Below are positions 44,497 to 53,387 of a stretch of DNA of 64,000 nt, piece by piece (within the stretch, counting starts at the first letter, position 1; each line of letters begins with the position of its first letter). The notes below the pieces were generated by a model. That model ran no database searches, was not told the origin of the DNA, and worked only from the letters and a program-made list of their open reading frames with translations. This DNA comes from Comamonas thiooxydans (GTDB lineage Bacteria; Pseudomonadota; Gammaproteobacteria; Burkholderiales; Burkholderiaceae_C): NCBI RefSeq assembly GCF_002157685.2, contig NZ_AP026738.1, forward strand, positions 4,216,001-4,280,000, written 5' to 3'. The position numbers were made by a program, and so were the translations under genes.

Positions 44497-45585
44497 TCAG
44501 CTCAGAGAGCGAATGAAGTTACGGCCGCGCGGGCCGCTGGCGGCTTTTTGCACCATGGCGCTCCAGGCCTCGGGCGGCACGCCATAGTGGGCCGGATCGG
44601 TGGCAACGCCCAGCCCTTGCAGAATGCTGCGCAGACGCTCGATGGCTGCGGCAGGCGTGCTGGCATCGAAGATGGAGAGCAAGGCCGCATCGGCCGCCGC
44701 GTCTGCGCCCAGTGCCATCTCCAGCACCAGGGGCAGGCTGAACGAGCAGGCCAGACCGTGCGGCACGCCATGCTGCAGCGTGATGTCGTAGGACAGCGAA
44801 TGCGCGAGCGCGGTCTTGGTGTTGGAGAAAGCCAGGCCGGCCATCAGCGCTGCCTCGGCCATCTCGCTGCGCAGCTGCGCGCTGCCCAGATCCTGCATCA
44901 GCGCGGGCAGCGTGGCCAGGGTTCGGCGGGCCGACTGCACGGCCAGAGCCATGGAGACCGGGTTGCGGTTCACATTCCAGATGGATTCCAGCGCATGCGA
45001 CAGCGCATCCAGCCCCGAGGCCAGCGTGGCGCCTGCCGGCAGGCTGGTCATCAGCTCGGCGTCGATCACCGCGGCCTCGGGCCAGGTGCAGGACTGGTGC
45101 AGCGAATACTTCTGGCCGGCGGCCTGATCCCAGATCGTGGCCCAGGGCGTGACTTCGCTGCCTGTTCCGGCCGTGGTGGGGATGGCGATCAAGGCCTTGT
45201 GCCCTCCCTGCCCCAACTGGCCGCCCCGCTTGAGCAGCGCCAGCAGGTCGGCAAACCGGCCTCCAGGCGTGTGGCAGATCAAGGCCTTGGCCGAGTCGAT
45301 GGCGCTGCCGCCCCCCAGGGCCACGATCACGGGCACCTCGGCATGGTTACGCTGCACCTGCTCGTACAGCGGCGCCAGCCACTGCACGTCGGGATTGGGG
45401 GCAATGCTGTCGATCACGCCGCGCAGCTGCGCACCCAGCAGCTGGCGCATGCGCTGCACCAGGCCCAGGCTTTCGGCCTCGGGAAAAGTGACCAGCAGGC
45501 AGTTGCGCCCGGCCAGCAAGGCCGGTAGTTGATCGAGACTGTTGCGACCCACGCTGATATGCACGGGGTTGTGATAGGTCCACAC
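44497..45585 (-). CDS. psrA: Iron-containing alcohol dehydrogenase of a phosphonate cluster (PsrA-like)
   Basis: This 362-aa group III alcohol dehydrogenase has NAD-binding GGGSAIDSAKAL, TTAGTGSEVTPWATIWD, and metal ligands in GLDALSHALESIW and LAHSLSYDITLQHGVPHGLA. It lies 58 bp upstream of phnX on the same strand. Related enzymes in phosphonate antibiotic clusters interconvert phosphonoacetaldehyde and 2-hydroxyethylphosphonate. Here the oxidative direction would feed PhnX. That role is inference; the gene symbol follows the name commonly given to this subgroup. Confidence 0.8.
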   Translation of the reverse strand: MWTYHNPVHISVGRNSLDQLPALLAGRNCLLVTFPEAESLGLVQRMRQLLGAQLRGVIDSIAPNPDVQWLAPLYEQVQRNHAEVPVIVALGGGSAIDSAKALICHTPGGRFADLLALLKRGGQLGQGGHKALIAIPTTAGTGSEVTPWATIWDQAAGQKYSLHQSCTWPEAAVIDAELMTSLPAGATLASGLDALSHALESIWNVNRNPVSMALAVQSARRTLATLPALMQDLGSAQLRSEMAEAALMAGLAFSNTKTALAHSLSYDITLQHGVPHGLACSFSLPLVLEMALGADAAADAALLSIFDASTPAAAIERLRSILQGLGVATDPAHYGVPPEAWSAMVQKAASGPRGRNFIRSLS

Positions 45586-45614
45586 GAGAAAGCCTTTTGA
45601 CGTTTTTGAGCGAA

Positions 45615-45700
45615 ATCAACCCTTGACGCTTATGTAACAAGCGTTGATAGCTCATATTTTTGATGTTTCAAGCACTGCGGCGCACACCTGCACCGCAGTG
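45615..45700. repeat. Inverted repeats between phnE and psrA
   Basis: The gap holds two stems: ACGCTT/AAGCGT at 45626-45644, within an ATCAAC...GTTGAT frame like the other dispersed elements, and CACTGCGG/CCGCAGTG at 45673-45700. They may partly terminate or stabilise the phnDCE message before psrA. Confidence 0.45.
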
Positions 45701-45703
45701 GGA

Positions 45704-46540
45704 TCAGTGGCGAGCGCCCTGCTGTATGCGGCTGCGCAGCCAGTTGGATGCCATGTCGGCGGCAATCACCATCACCGTGATGACGATGATGCAGGTCGCG
45801 GTTTCCTGGTAGCGGAACAGCTTGAGGCTGCTGACCAGCTCGAAGCCCAGCCCGCCCGCACCCACCATGCCCAGCACGGTGGCCGAACGCAGATTGACCT
45901 CGAAGCGGTAGAGCACCACGGCAATCCAGGCGGTGATGACCTGCGGCACCACGCCAAAGGCGATGATCTGCAGCTGGCTGGCACCGGCGCTGCGCAGGGC
46001 CTGCAGCGGGCCATCGTCGATCTCCTCGATCGCCTCGGCAAAGAACTTGGCCAGCATGCCCATGCCGTGCAGGGCCAGGGCCAGCACGCCGGGGAAGGGG
46101 CCCAGGCCCACGGCCGAGACAAACACCAGCGCCAGAATCAGCTCGTTGATGCTGCGGATCACATTGAGAAACTGGCGCGTGATGCGGCGCAGCCAATGCC
46201 AGCCGTGCAGATTGCCGGCCGCCACAAAGGACAGCGGCAGCGCCAGGATCACGCTGAGCAAAGTGCCCCAGATGGCGATCTGTATCGTCTCCAGCGCCGG
46301 TGCCCACAGGCGCGGCAGCATGCTCCAGTCCGGCGGAACCGAGCGCGAGAGAAAGTCGCCAATCTGCGGCATGCCGCCTGCCAGCTCGCTCCAGCTCATC
46401 TGCGCGCCCGCAGCGCTCCAGTGCAGCACCCAGCCGATGACCAGGGCCAGCGCGGCATAACCGAGCCAACCGCCCTTGCCTTGCGGGCGTGCGGCCGTCC
46501 ATTGCCAGCGGTCTGGCTGCTTCAGGCTCTGGCTGTTCAT
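45704..46540 (-). CDS. phnE: Phosphonate ABC transporter permease
   Basis: This 278-aa inner-membrane permease has about six helices and the binding-protein-dependent transport EAA loop (EAIEEIDDGPLQALRSAGASQLQIIAFGVVPQ). PhnE family marks include INELILALVFVSAVGLGPFPGVLAL and FEVNLRSATVLGMVGAGGLGFEL. Its start overlaps the phnC stop by 4 bp. Confidence 0.95.
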   Translation of the reverse strand: MNSQSLKQPDRWQWTAARPQGKGGWLGYAALALVIGWVLHWSAAGAQMSWSELAGGMPQIGDFLSRSVPPDWSMLPRLWAPALETIQIAIWGTLLSVILALPLSFVAAGNLHGWHWLRRITRQFLNVIRSINELILALVFVSAVGLGPFPGVLALALHGMGMLAKFFAEAIEEIDDGPLQALRSAGASQLQIIAFGVVPQVITAWIAVVLYRFEVNLRSATVLGMVGAGGLGFELVSSLKLFRYQETATCIIVITVMVIAADMASNWLRSRIQQGARH

Positions 46541-47382
46541 TGCAGACCTCCTGCGGCCGTCGCTGGCGACATCGCCCCGGACAGCCAGTTGCCGGCTGCG
46601 GTGCTGCTGACATGCAGCGCACCGCCCTGCCCTGCGGCATGTCCGGCGGGCTGAGGCTCGCCGCTGTAAATGGCGTTGAGCGCGGCCTCGTCCAGCATCG
46701 CCGGCACGCCGTCAAACACCATGCGCCCCTGCGACAGGCCGACGATGCGATCGCCAAACTCCCGGGCGTAATCGACCTGGTGCAGATTGCAGACCACGGC
46801 AATGCCCAACTCGCGCGTGGCATCGCGCAGATACTGCAGCACGCTGCGCGCGGTCTTGGGGTCCAGGCTGGCCACGGGCTCGTCGGCCAGAATCACCTGC
46901 GGCTGCTGCGCCAACGCACGGGCAATGCCCACGCGCTGCATCTGCCCGCCCGAGAGTGCCTCGGTGCGCTCATCGGCCTTGTGGGCCAGGCCCACGCGCT
47001 GCAAGCACGAGTCGGCCAGTGCGATATCGCTTTGCTTGAACAGCTGCAGTACCGAAGCCAGCGTGCCGACCTGGCCCAGCCGCCCCGTGAGCACGTTCTT
47101 GCGCACTGACAGGCGCTGCACCAGGTTGTGGTGCTGGAAGACCATGGCCACATGGCGGGCCAGCTCACGGCGCGAGTGCCTCTGCATCAGGTCAATGCCG
47201 CCCACCTGCAGCTGGCCGCTGTCGGGCTGGTTCAACCCGTTCATGCAGCGCAGCAAGGTGGACTTGCCGGCACCCGACAGGCCCAGCATCACCACGAACT
47301 CGCCGGCCTTCACATCCATGTCGATGCCGTGCAGCACATGGTTGCTGCCATAGCTTTTGCGCAGATTGCGGATGCTGATCAT
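46537..47382 (-). CDS. phnC: Phosphonate ABC transporter ATP-binding protein
   Basis: This 281-aa ATPase has Walker A LSGAGKST, Q-loop VFQHHNLVQRLSV, signature LSGGQMQRVGIARAL, and Walker B VILADEPVASLD. The PhnC C-terminal LSQGRMVFDG is present; the tail after residue about 245 is Ala/Gly-rich and probably flexible. Overlaps both phnD and phnE by 4 bp. Confidence 0.96.
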   Translation of the reverse strand: MISIRNLRKSYGSNHVLHGIDMDVKAGEFVVMLGLSGAGKSTLLRCMNGLNQPDSGQLQVGGIDLMQRHSRRELARHVAMVFQHHNLVQRLSVRKNVLTGRLGQVGTLASVLQLFKQSDIALADSCLQRVGLAHKADERTEALSGGQMQRVGIARALAQQPQVILADEPVASLDPKTARSVLQYLRDATRELGIAVVCNLHQVDYAREFGDRIVGLSQGRMVFDGVPAMLDEAALNAIYSGEPQPAGHAAGQGGALHVSSTAAGNWLSGAMSPATAAGGLQ

Positions 47383-48254
47383 TTCATCTTCCCGAGGTCC
47401 AGGTTCAGCGCCTTGGCGGTCTGGCGCACCACGTCATAGGCCTGATCGTTGGTGGGCGCAAAACCATTGAGCTCGCCACGGTCGCCCCAGGGCAGTCCCT
47501 TGATCTCGGCCAGAGCCGCAGCCACTTTCTTCTTGGTGGCTTCGTCCAGATTCTTGCGCCAGGCCATGGGCGACTCGGGGATGTCCTTGGAGCGCCAGAT
47601 GACCTGGAAGTCCTCTGCCTTCACATGGCCCTTGGCGACGGCCGTCTGGAAGATGGGATCGGCCACGGCCGCCGCATCCACCTTGCCGTTGGCCACGGCC
47701 ATGATGCTGGCGTCGTGCGAGCCCGAGAAGATCACGCGGGAGAAATACTTGTCGGTATCGATGCCCTCGCCCTTGAGGCCGGCCTTGGGAAACAGATGGC
47801 CCGATGCCGAGCTGGGATCGACAAAGGCAAAGGTCTTGCCCTGCAGCTGGGGCACAGTGCTCAGGCCCTTGTCCTTCTTGCTGATGATGATGCTGTTGTA
47901 CGAGCTCTTGCCGGACTTCTTGGCCACGGGAATGGCGAAGGCCTCGGCATTCGCCAGCTGGCTGGCCAGCACATAGGAGAAGGGTCCGAAATAGGCCACG
48001 TCGATCTTGCCCGAGCGCATGGCCTCGATCACGCCGTTGTAGTCATTGGCCACAAAAGGCTTGATCTTCAGTCCGGTCTTGGCGGCCAGCTGGTCCATCA
48101 CCTGCTGGCTGGCGCGCATCATGGCCTGGGCGTCCTCGGAAGGGATCAGGCCCACGCGCAGCTCGGTGGGCTGCTGCGCCATGACGCCGGTGGTGGCGGC
48201 AAGCGTCAGGCTGGCGGCTGCGGCTTTCAGCCAGGTTTTGCGGGTCATCGTCAT
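47379..48254 (-). CDS. phnD: Phosphonate ABC transporter substrate-binding protein
   Basis: This 291-aa periplasmic binding protein has a signal peptide (MTMTRKTWLKAAAASLTLAATTGVMA). Family features: LRVGLIPSEDAQAM, MRSGKIDVAYFGPFSYVLA, FAFVDPSSASGHLFPKA and VAAALAEIKGLPWGDRGELNGF. AAAGGA about nine bases upstream favours the ATG at 48254 over that at 48263. First gene of the operon, divergent from its LysR regulator. Confidence 0.94.
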   Translation of the reverse strand: MTMTRKTWLKAAAASLTLAATTGVMAQQPTELRVGLIPSEDAQAMMRASQQVMDQLAAKTGLKIKPFVANDYNGVIEAMRSGKIDVAYFGPFSYVLASQLANAEAFAIPVAKKSGKSSYNSIIISKKDKGLSTVPQLQGKTFAFVDPSSASGHLFPKAGLKGEGIDTDKYFSRVIFSGSHDASIMAVANGKVDAAAVADPIFQTAVAKGHVKAEDFQVIWRSKDIPESPMAWRKNLDEATKKKVAAALAEIKGLPWGDRGELNGFAPTNDQAYDVVRQTAKALNLDLGKMK

Positions 48255-48348
48255 GGATTTCATCCTTTGCAAGTGCGTCTGTAGAGTGCGGCTGGGTTGC
48301 CGCCATCGCACCGTCACTGCAGTGCGTTGACGCAAATATTAGGGACGA

Positions 48349-48365
48349 CATATGACTGTCATGTG
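48349..48365. promoter_or_regulatory. Candidate LysR-type site in the phnD/lysR gap
   Basis: CATATGACTGTCATGTG contains the perfect 11-bp palindrome ATGACTGTCAT (48352-48362). It lies about midway between the divergent phnD and LysR starts, where a LysR recognition site is expected. Confidence 0.5.
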
Positions 48366-48423
48366 AAGGTTTCAGAATCAGTTTTGACAGCTTCCATAGA
48401 TCAAACCTTGAGATGAAACCTGC

Positions 48424-49356
48424 ATGAGCACCGCCCGCTACCGAGCCTTTATCGCCGTGGCCCAGCAAGGCAGCCTGAGCGCGGCCGCCCGCGCCCTTGG
48501 CCTGAGCCAGCCCACGGTCTCCAGCCAGATCGCCACGCTGGAGCGTCAAAGCCAGATCGAGCTCTTCCATCGCCAGGGCTATCGCATGACGCTCACCGGC
48601 GCCGGCCACAAGCTCATGACGCTGGCGCAGAAGCTGCTGGCACTGGAGGCTGAAACAGAATTCTTTCTGCGCGACTCGGGCCAGCTCAACCAGGGCGAAC
48701 TCAAGATCGGCGCCGTGGGGCCCTTCCATGTGATTGAGATGGTGGCGGCCTACAGCGCCCGCCATCCCGGCATGAAGCTGTCGATACGCATGGGCAACTC
48801 GCAGCAGGTGCTGCACGATCTGGAGAACTACACCACCGATGTGGCGGTGCTGGCCGGTCTGTATGACAGGCCCGAACTGCTGGTGCGCGAATATGCGCGT
48901 CACGCCATCATCCTGTTTGTCCATATCGACCATCCACTGGCAAGGCGCGAGCAGGTCGAACTGGGCGAGCTGCACGGCCTGCCGCTCTTGCTGCGCGAGC
49001 AAGGCTCGACCACACGCACAGCCATCGAAAAAGCGCTGCAGACGGCCGGCGTGAAGCCCCGCACCCAGCTGGAGATCGGCAGCCGCGAAGCCATACGCGA
49101 GGCCGTGGCACGCGGCCTGGGCATCGGCGCAGTGTCCGAAGCCGAATTCATTGCCGACCCGCGCTTTCGGCCCGTGCGCATTGCAGGCGACCCGGCCAGC
49201 ACCACCACCTATGTCTATTGCATGAAGGAGCGCAGCGAAAGTCTGCTGGTGCGCTCCTTCCTCAAGGCCATTGAAGGCAGCGCGGCTCCCAATCTGCCTG
49301 TACTACGAACCGCTCCAAAACCCTTGATCGCTCCAACGGCCAAGAAGCTGGCGTAA
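48424..49356 (+). CDS. LysR-family regulator, phosphonate-utilisation associated
   Basis: The protein is 310 aa. N-terminal helix-turn-helix (ARYRAFIAVAQQGSLSAAARALGLSQPTVSSQIATLERQ) and a two-lobe effector domain (LNQGELKIGAVGPFHVIEMVAAY and AVARGLGIGAVSEAEFIADPR). It matches the LysR type that sits beside phosphonate genes, and here it is divergent from phnD, so it most likely activates phnDCE-psrA-phnX. Confidence 0.9.
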   Translation: MSTARYRAFIAVAQQGSLSAAARALGLSQPTVSSQIATLERQSQIELFHRQGYRMTLTGAGHKLMTLAQKLLALEAETEFFLRDSGQLNQGELKIGAVGPFHVIEMVAAYSARHPGMKLSIRMGNSQQVLHDLENYTTDVAVLAGLYDRPELLVREYARHAIILFVHIDHPLARREQVELGELHGLPLLLREQGSTTRTAIEKALQTAGVKPRTQLEIGSREAIREAVARGLGIGAVSEAEFIADPRFRPVRIAGDPASTTTYVYCMKERSESLLVRSFLKAIEGSAAPNLPVLRTAPKPLIAPTAKKLA

Positions 49357-49507
49357 TTCGTCAAACCCTCTGCCCCCCTTGCGCCGAGAATTTTTTGACA
49401 GTGCTGCCCGGGCACCTCGGCCAGGACTCTCTCGCCGGGACGGTGCGGCGGCCCGGTGCACTGACACAGCGGTGGCTGCCGGGCAGTCAAAAACAGAGGA
49501 GACAATG

Positions 49508-50488
49508 ATGAAACAAACCATGCTCTGGAGGGCCGTTGCCCTGGCAACCGGCCTGAGCCTGAGTGCAGCGGCCATGGCGCAGCAAGCGCCCTGGCCCGTC
49601 AAGCCCATACGCCTGGTGGTGGGCGGCCCGGCCGGCGGCAATGCCGACTCGCTGGCACGCCTGTTGGCCGACGGCATGCAAAAACAGCTGGGCAAGCCCG
49701 TGATTGTCGAATCCAAGCCCGGCGCGGCCGGCGTGCTGGCCGTCAACGACCTGCTCACCAACGGCAAGGACGCCCACACGTTCTTGCTGATCCAGGGCGG
49801 CATCGTCAGCGAGACGCCGCTGGCCTACAAGGTCAGCTATCAGCCCTTCAAAGATCTGAAACCCCTGGCCCAGCTCAGCCGCAACGGCCTGGTGCTGATT
49901 GCCAACAAGGACTTCCCGGCCAGCAATCTGCAACAGCTAGCCGACTACGGCAAAAAGCAGGCCGACGGACTGGACTTTGCCTCGTATGCCACGGGCATGC
50001 GCGGCCATACCTCGGGCATGCTGCTGGGGCAGTTGCTCAATATCAAGATGAAGCACCTGGGCTACAAGGGCTCCCCTCCGGCGCTCAGCGACCTGATGGG
50101 CGGCCATGTGCCGCTGATGATGGACGGACTCACCACCGCCCTGCCGCTGATCAAGGCCGGCAAGGTCAAGCCGCTGGCCGTGAACTACCCTACGCGCATG
50201 GTGCAACTGCCCGATGTGCCCACCTTCAAGGAACTGGGCTACCCGCAACTGTCCGAGGTAAGCTGGTTCGGCGTCTGGTCGCGCCCGGATATCCCTGCCG
50301 ATGTGCAGGCCAGGGTCAGAGAGATCGCGCTGCAGTATTTCAAGCAGCCCCAGATCGAGGTCAGGCTCAGGGACATGGGCATGGAGTCGGGCACCGACGC
50401 GACCCCGGAAGCGCTGATGAGCGAACTGCAGAAGGCCTATCAGCGCCAGCAGGCCTTGCTCAAGTCAATTGATTACCAAGCTCAGTAA
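49508..50488 (+). CDS. Bug-family tripartite tricarboxylate-type solute receptor
   Basis: This 326-aa periplasmic binding protein has a signal peptide (MKQTMLWRAVALATGLSLSAAAMAQ). Family motifs: WPVKPIRLVVGGPAGGNADSLARLLADG, VIVESKPGAAGVLA and PDVPTFKELGYP. The ligand is a carboxylate of unknown type. No TctA/TctB membrane partners are nearby, as is usual for orphan Bug genes. AGGAG gives six-base spacing to the ATG at 49508; an ATG at 49505 is also possible. Confidence 0.9.
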   Translation: MKQTMLWRAVALATGLSLSAAAMAQQAPWPVKPIRLVVGGPAGGNADSLARLLADGMQKQLGKPVIVESKPGAAGVLAVNDLLTNGKDAHTFLLIQGGIVSETPLAYKVSYQPFKDLKPLAQLSRNGLVLIANKDFPASNLQQLADYGKKQADGLDFASYATGMRGHTSGMLLGQLLNIKMKHLGYKGSPPALSDLMGGHVPLMMDGLTTALPLIKAGKVKPLAVNYPTRMVQLPDVPTFKELGYPQLSEVSWFGVWSRPDIPADVQARVREIALQYFKQPQIEVRLRDMGMESGTDATPEALMSELQKAYQRQQALLKSIDYQAQ

Positions 50489-50503
50489 ACAGTTAAGGTG
50501 CCC

Positions 50504-50537
50504 AAAAGGCCGGAGTCACGCCAGATCCCGGCCTTTT
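50504..50537 (+). terminator. Terminator after the Bug gene
   Basis: AAAAGGCCGG pairs with CCGGCCTTTT around a 14-nt loop, just after the stop at 50488. Confidence 0.8.
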
Positions 50538-50607
50538 GCAACCGGGCAGCTGCAGCTCGCTGCGTCGACCCGTTCCGAGTCGACACGCGACAAAATAAGA
50601 CGAGACA

Positions 50608-51168
50608 TCAGAAAAGACTTTGCTGAGGCGACAGCAAGGAATGATGGTACTGACCGCAGTCCAGTTGCACGCGCTCACGGTTCAGCCCAAGCTTGCGGCA
50701 GGCCAGTGCAAAGCGTTGCGCCAGCATATCGGCCCAGGCGCCCGTTCCCTTCATGCGCTGGCCAAAGCGGCTGTTGTAGACCTTGCCGTCGGCTCTGCCC
50801 GCTTCGCTGATCCCATGCAGATCCCGCACCCGCTCCATCACGCGTTGGGCACGCTCGGGGTAATGCAGCGTCAGCCATTCATTGAACAGCGGAGCCACTT
50901 CCCACGGCAGACGCAGCACCGCATAAAAAGCCTGTCTTGCACCGGCCTCGCTGGCTGCGGCCAGCACCTGCTCCATATCGTCGTTCAGGAACGGAATCTG
51001 CGGTGCCAGGCTGACGCCTACGGGTATGCCTGCCTCGCTCAGGGTCCGAATCATGAGCAGCCGCCGATGCGGTGCGGCGGCGCGTGGTTCCAGCTGCCGG
51101 GCCAGCTCGGGCTGCAAAGTGGTCAGCGTCACATAAACGGCCACCAGATGCTGCTGTGCCAGCGGCAC
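50608..51168 (-). pseudogene. 3' half of a PA0069-family radical SAM protein gene
   Basis: The 187 codons correspond to the C-terminal half of spore-photolyase-like radical SAM proteins: LVAVYVTLTTLQPELARQLEPRAAAPHRRL, GIPVGVSLAPQIPFLND, FYAVLRLPWEVAPLFNEWL and YNSRFGQRMKGTGAWADML. Intact members are about 350 aa and carry the CxxxCxxC iron-sulfur motif in the N-terminal half. That half is missing. Homology stops near 51170, where unrelated sequence begins. A GTG at 51168 is in frame, but without the cluster motif the product cannot be active. The break is the likely left edge of the inserted segment to the right. Confidence 0.85.
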
Positions 51169-51169
51169 C

Positions 51170-51369
51170 GTTGCGGGAAGCCCAATTCTGTGAATCGATT
51201 AAGGATGGCGGCTCGGTTGTGCAGTTCATTGACTTGAGCACAGCGTTGTAAGGTCTTTAATTGGTGGTGCGATAGCGGGTCTGCTGAACGTAGATAGGGG
51301 CTCGTCGTGCAAAGCACGCGACAATTTACACAACAACGTCTTGCATGTGCCGATGGCGCACGAGATGTT
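51170..51369 (-). other. Junction sequence, possible mobile-element fragment
   Basis: Read leftwards, a frame ending HHQLKTLQRCAQVNELHNR and AAILNRFTELGFPQ runs straight into the radical SAM fragment. It is protein-like, but I cannot assign it. It may be the tail of a transposase or integrase left by the insertion event. No terminal inverted repeat is evident. Confidence 0.35.
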
Positions 51370-51915
51370 CTAAATGAGGCCCGCCAATAGCTGTTGCCCG
51401 GAGCCACGAAGCAGTGAGCGTCCTTGCGCCTCCTGGGCACGAGTCTGTGCCCCTCCTGCACTGCGAAGCTCAATCGCCAGTATTTCGCCAGTGGCGCAGA
51501 CTTCACCACCAGCGAGAAGGCTGAGTGCGATGCGCACCTTCCTGCCTTCAACGCTAAGCAGTTCGCCACGCACCAGCAACTCAACACCTTGAGGTGTAGG
51601 GCGCTTGAAATCCACCTTGAGAGAGGCCGTGACATAGCGCGCTGGATCGATCTCGTTTTCGATATTCCCGCCACGTTCTCGGTACATAAAAGCCGCCGCC
51701 GATGCCATGCCGTGGCAATCCATCAACGATGCAATCATTCCGCCATAAACGTGCCCTAGCACACCACCGCTGTATTGAATGCCTGGCGTGTGTCGCGCTT
51801 CAGTAACGTCGCCCCTGAGAAAGCTTTTGAGTCTATAGCCCGCTTTGTTTTCGTGCCCACAGCCATAGCAGTGAGCGTACTGAGCGGGATAACAGTCCTG
51901 AATCGCTCTTGTCAT
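51370..51915 (-). CDS. PaaI-type hotdog thioesterase
   Basis: This 181-aa hotdog-fold protein has core YSGGVLGHVYGGMIASLMDCHGMASAAAF (catalytic Asp region), TASLKVDFKRPTPQGVELLVRGELL and VRIALSLLAGGEVCATGEILAIEL. Hydrolysis of an acyl- or aryl-CoA is expected. It is divergent from the CoA-transferase gene of the organosulfur cluster, so it may clear dead-end CoA esters such as a stalled 3-sulfinopropionyl- or acryloyl-CoA. That is inference. Confidence 0.85.
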   Translation of the reverse strand: MTRAIQDCYPAQYAHCYGCGHENKAGYRLKSFLRGDVTEARHTPGIQYSGGVLGHVYGGMIASLMDCHGMASAAAFMYRERGGNIENEIDPARYVTASLKVDFKRPTPQGVELLVRGELLSVEGRKVRIALSLLAGGEVCATGEILAIELRSAGGAQTRAQEAQGRSLLRGSGQQLLAGLI

Positions 51916-52133
51916 TTCGTTCTCCTGTCATGTCTTGAAGTTGGGCGTACCCGGTCCACGCAAACAGTAACTCCCGCCCTGAGCATAGATCTCAGGCATT
52001 GAAGAAAAATTCAATAGAGCATGAAGATGTCCAAAAACATACTTCACAAGACATCAAGAGGCCGGTAGCCGACTGACATCCCGGGCAGCTACCCACACCT
52101 CGGAATACTCGAAGACTGAAGGAATTTGACCCG

Positions 52134-53327
52134 ATGCAAAAACAGAATCACCGAGAGGCGCTTACAGGAATCCGCGTACTGGATCTCTCCCGTATCCTCG
52201 CCGGACCAAGTGCCACGCAACTGCTCGGCGATCTAGGCGCCGACGTGATCAAGGTGGAGCGCCCCGGCGAAGGGGACGACACCCGCAAGTGGGGCCCGCC
52301 ATACATCGCAGACAGCCAAGGGCAGCCCACACCGGAGAGTGCATACTATCTCGCAGCCAACCGCAACAAGCGCTCTATTGCTATCGACATCGCGAGCGAC
52401 GAAGGACAGCGACTAATCCACGAGTTGCTTGCTCGTGCAGACGTGCTAGTAGAAAACTACAAGGCCGGCGGGCTCGCTAAATATGGGCTTTCGTACGAGC
52501 AACTACGCGAACGCTATCCGACACTTATCTATTGCTCAATCACTGGTTTCGGTCATACGGGCCCCTATGCGAGCCGCCCAGGCTACGACTTTTTGATTCA
52601 AGGCATGGGTGGCATCATGAGCCTCACGGGAGTTCCTGATGGCGAGCCAATGAAGGTCGGCGTTGGTGTCGCCGATGTAATGACAGGCATGTATGCTGCC
52701 GTCGGCATACTGGCCGCGCTGCAGCACCGCCATGCGACAGGCGAGGGCCAGCACATAGATATTTCGTTGCTCGACACGCAGATTGCCTGGTTGGTCAACG
52801 CGGGCACCAACTATCTCGCTGACGGCAAGTTACCTACGCGGCTGGGTAACGCGCATCCGAACATCGTGCCTTATCAGGTATTTCCGACCGCCGACGCACC
52901 GATGATTCTGGCCGTTGGCAACGATGCACAGTTCCGCCGCTTCTGTCAGGTTGCCGGTGCAGAGGCCCTAGCCGACGACAAACGCTACGCCACCAACGTG
53001 CAACGCATCGCTCATCGCGAGCAAATCTGCGAGCGCGTATCCGATTTGCTACGCACCCGCGCACGCAGCCACTGGCTTGATGCGCTTGAGAATGCAGGCG
53101 TGCCATGCGGCCCAGTCAACGATCTACAGGACGTATTCAACGACCCGCACGTGATCGCAAGAGGTGCGCAATTGCGCATGCCCTGCGACTGGGCCGAGGG
53201 AGGGGAGCTGCGCCTTCTGGCCAATCCGCTGAAGATGTCAGCCACTCCGCCAAGCTACCGCCGCCCTCCTCCGCGCCTGAATGAACATGCAGAAAGTGTG
53301 CTTTCTGAATGGCTTGTGGAGCACTGA
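52134..53327 (+). CDS. Family III CoA transferase, probably for 3-sulfinopropionate
   Basis: This 397-aa CaiB/BaiF-type transferase has LTGIRVLDLSRILAGPSATQLLGDLGADVIKVE, ANRNKRSIAIDI, the motif IYCSITGFGHTGPYASRPGYDF, and the catalytic Asp at D181 (VGVADVMTGMYAAVGILAALQ). Family III enzymes move CoA from succinyl-CoA to another acid. It lies 60 bp before a 3-sulfinopropionyl-CoA desulfinase-like gene, so succinyl-CoA:3-sulfinopropionate transfer is the natural job, as for the Variovorax enzyme Act. First gene of an apparent operon with acd and mdo. Confidence 0.88.
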   Translation: MQKQNHREALTGIRVLDLSRILAGPSATQLLGDLGADVIKVERPGEGDDTRKWGPPYIADSQGQPTPESAYYLAANRNKRSIAIDIASDEGQRLIHELLARADVLVENYKAGGLAKYGLSYEQLRERYPTLIYCSITGFGHTGPYASRPGYDFLIQGMGGIMSLTGVPDGEPMKVGVGVADVMTGMYAAVGILAALQHRHATGEGQHIDISLLDTQIAWLVNAGTNYLADGKLPTRLGNAHPNIVPYQVFPTADAPMILAVGNDAQFRRFCQVAGAEALADDKRYATNVQRIAHREQICERVSDLLRTRARSHWLDALENAGVPCGPVNDLQDVFNDPHVIARGAQLRMPCDWAEGGELRLLANPLKMSATPPSYRRPPPRLNEHAESVLSEWLVEH

Positions 53328-53387
53328 GCAGCACATACCTATTGAATGACAAGACCCATCCCCCATCCCCCATCCCGGAGACTCCCC

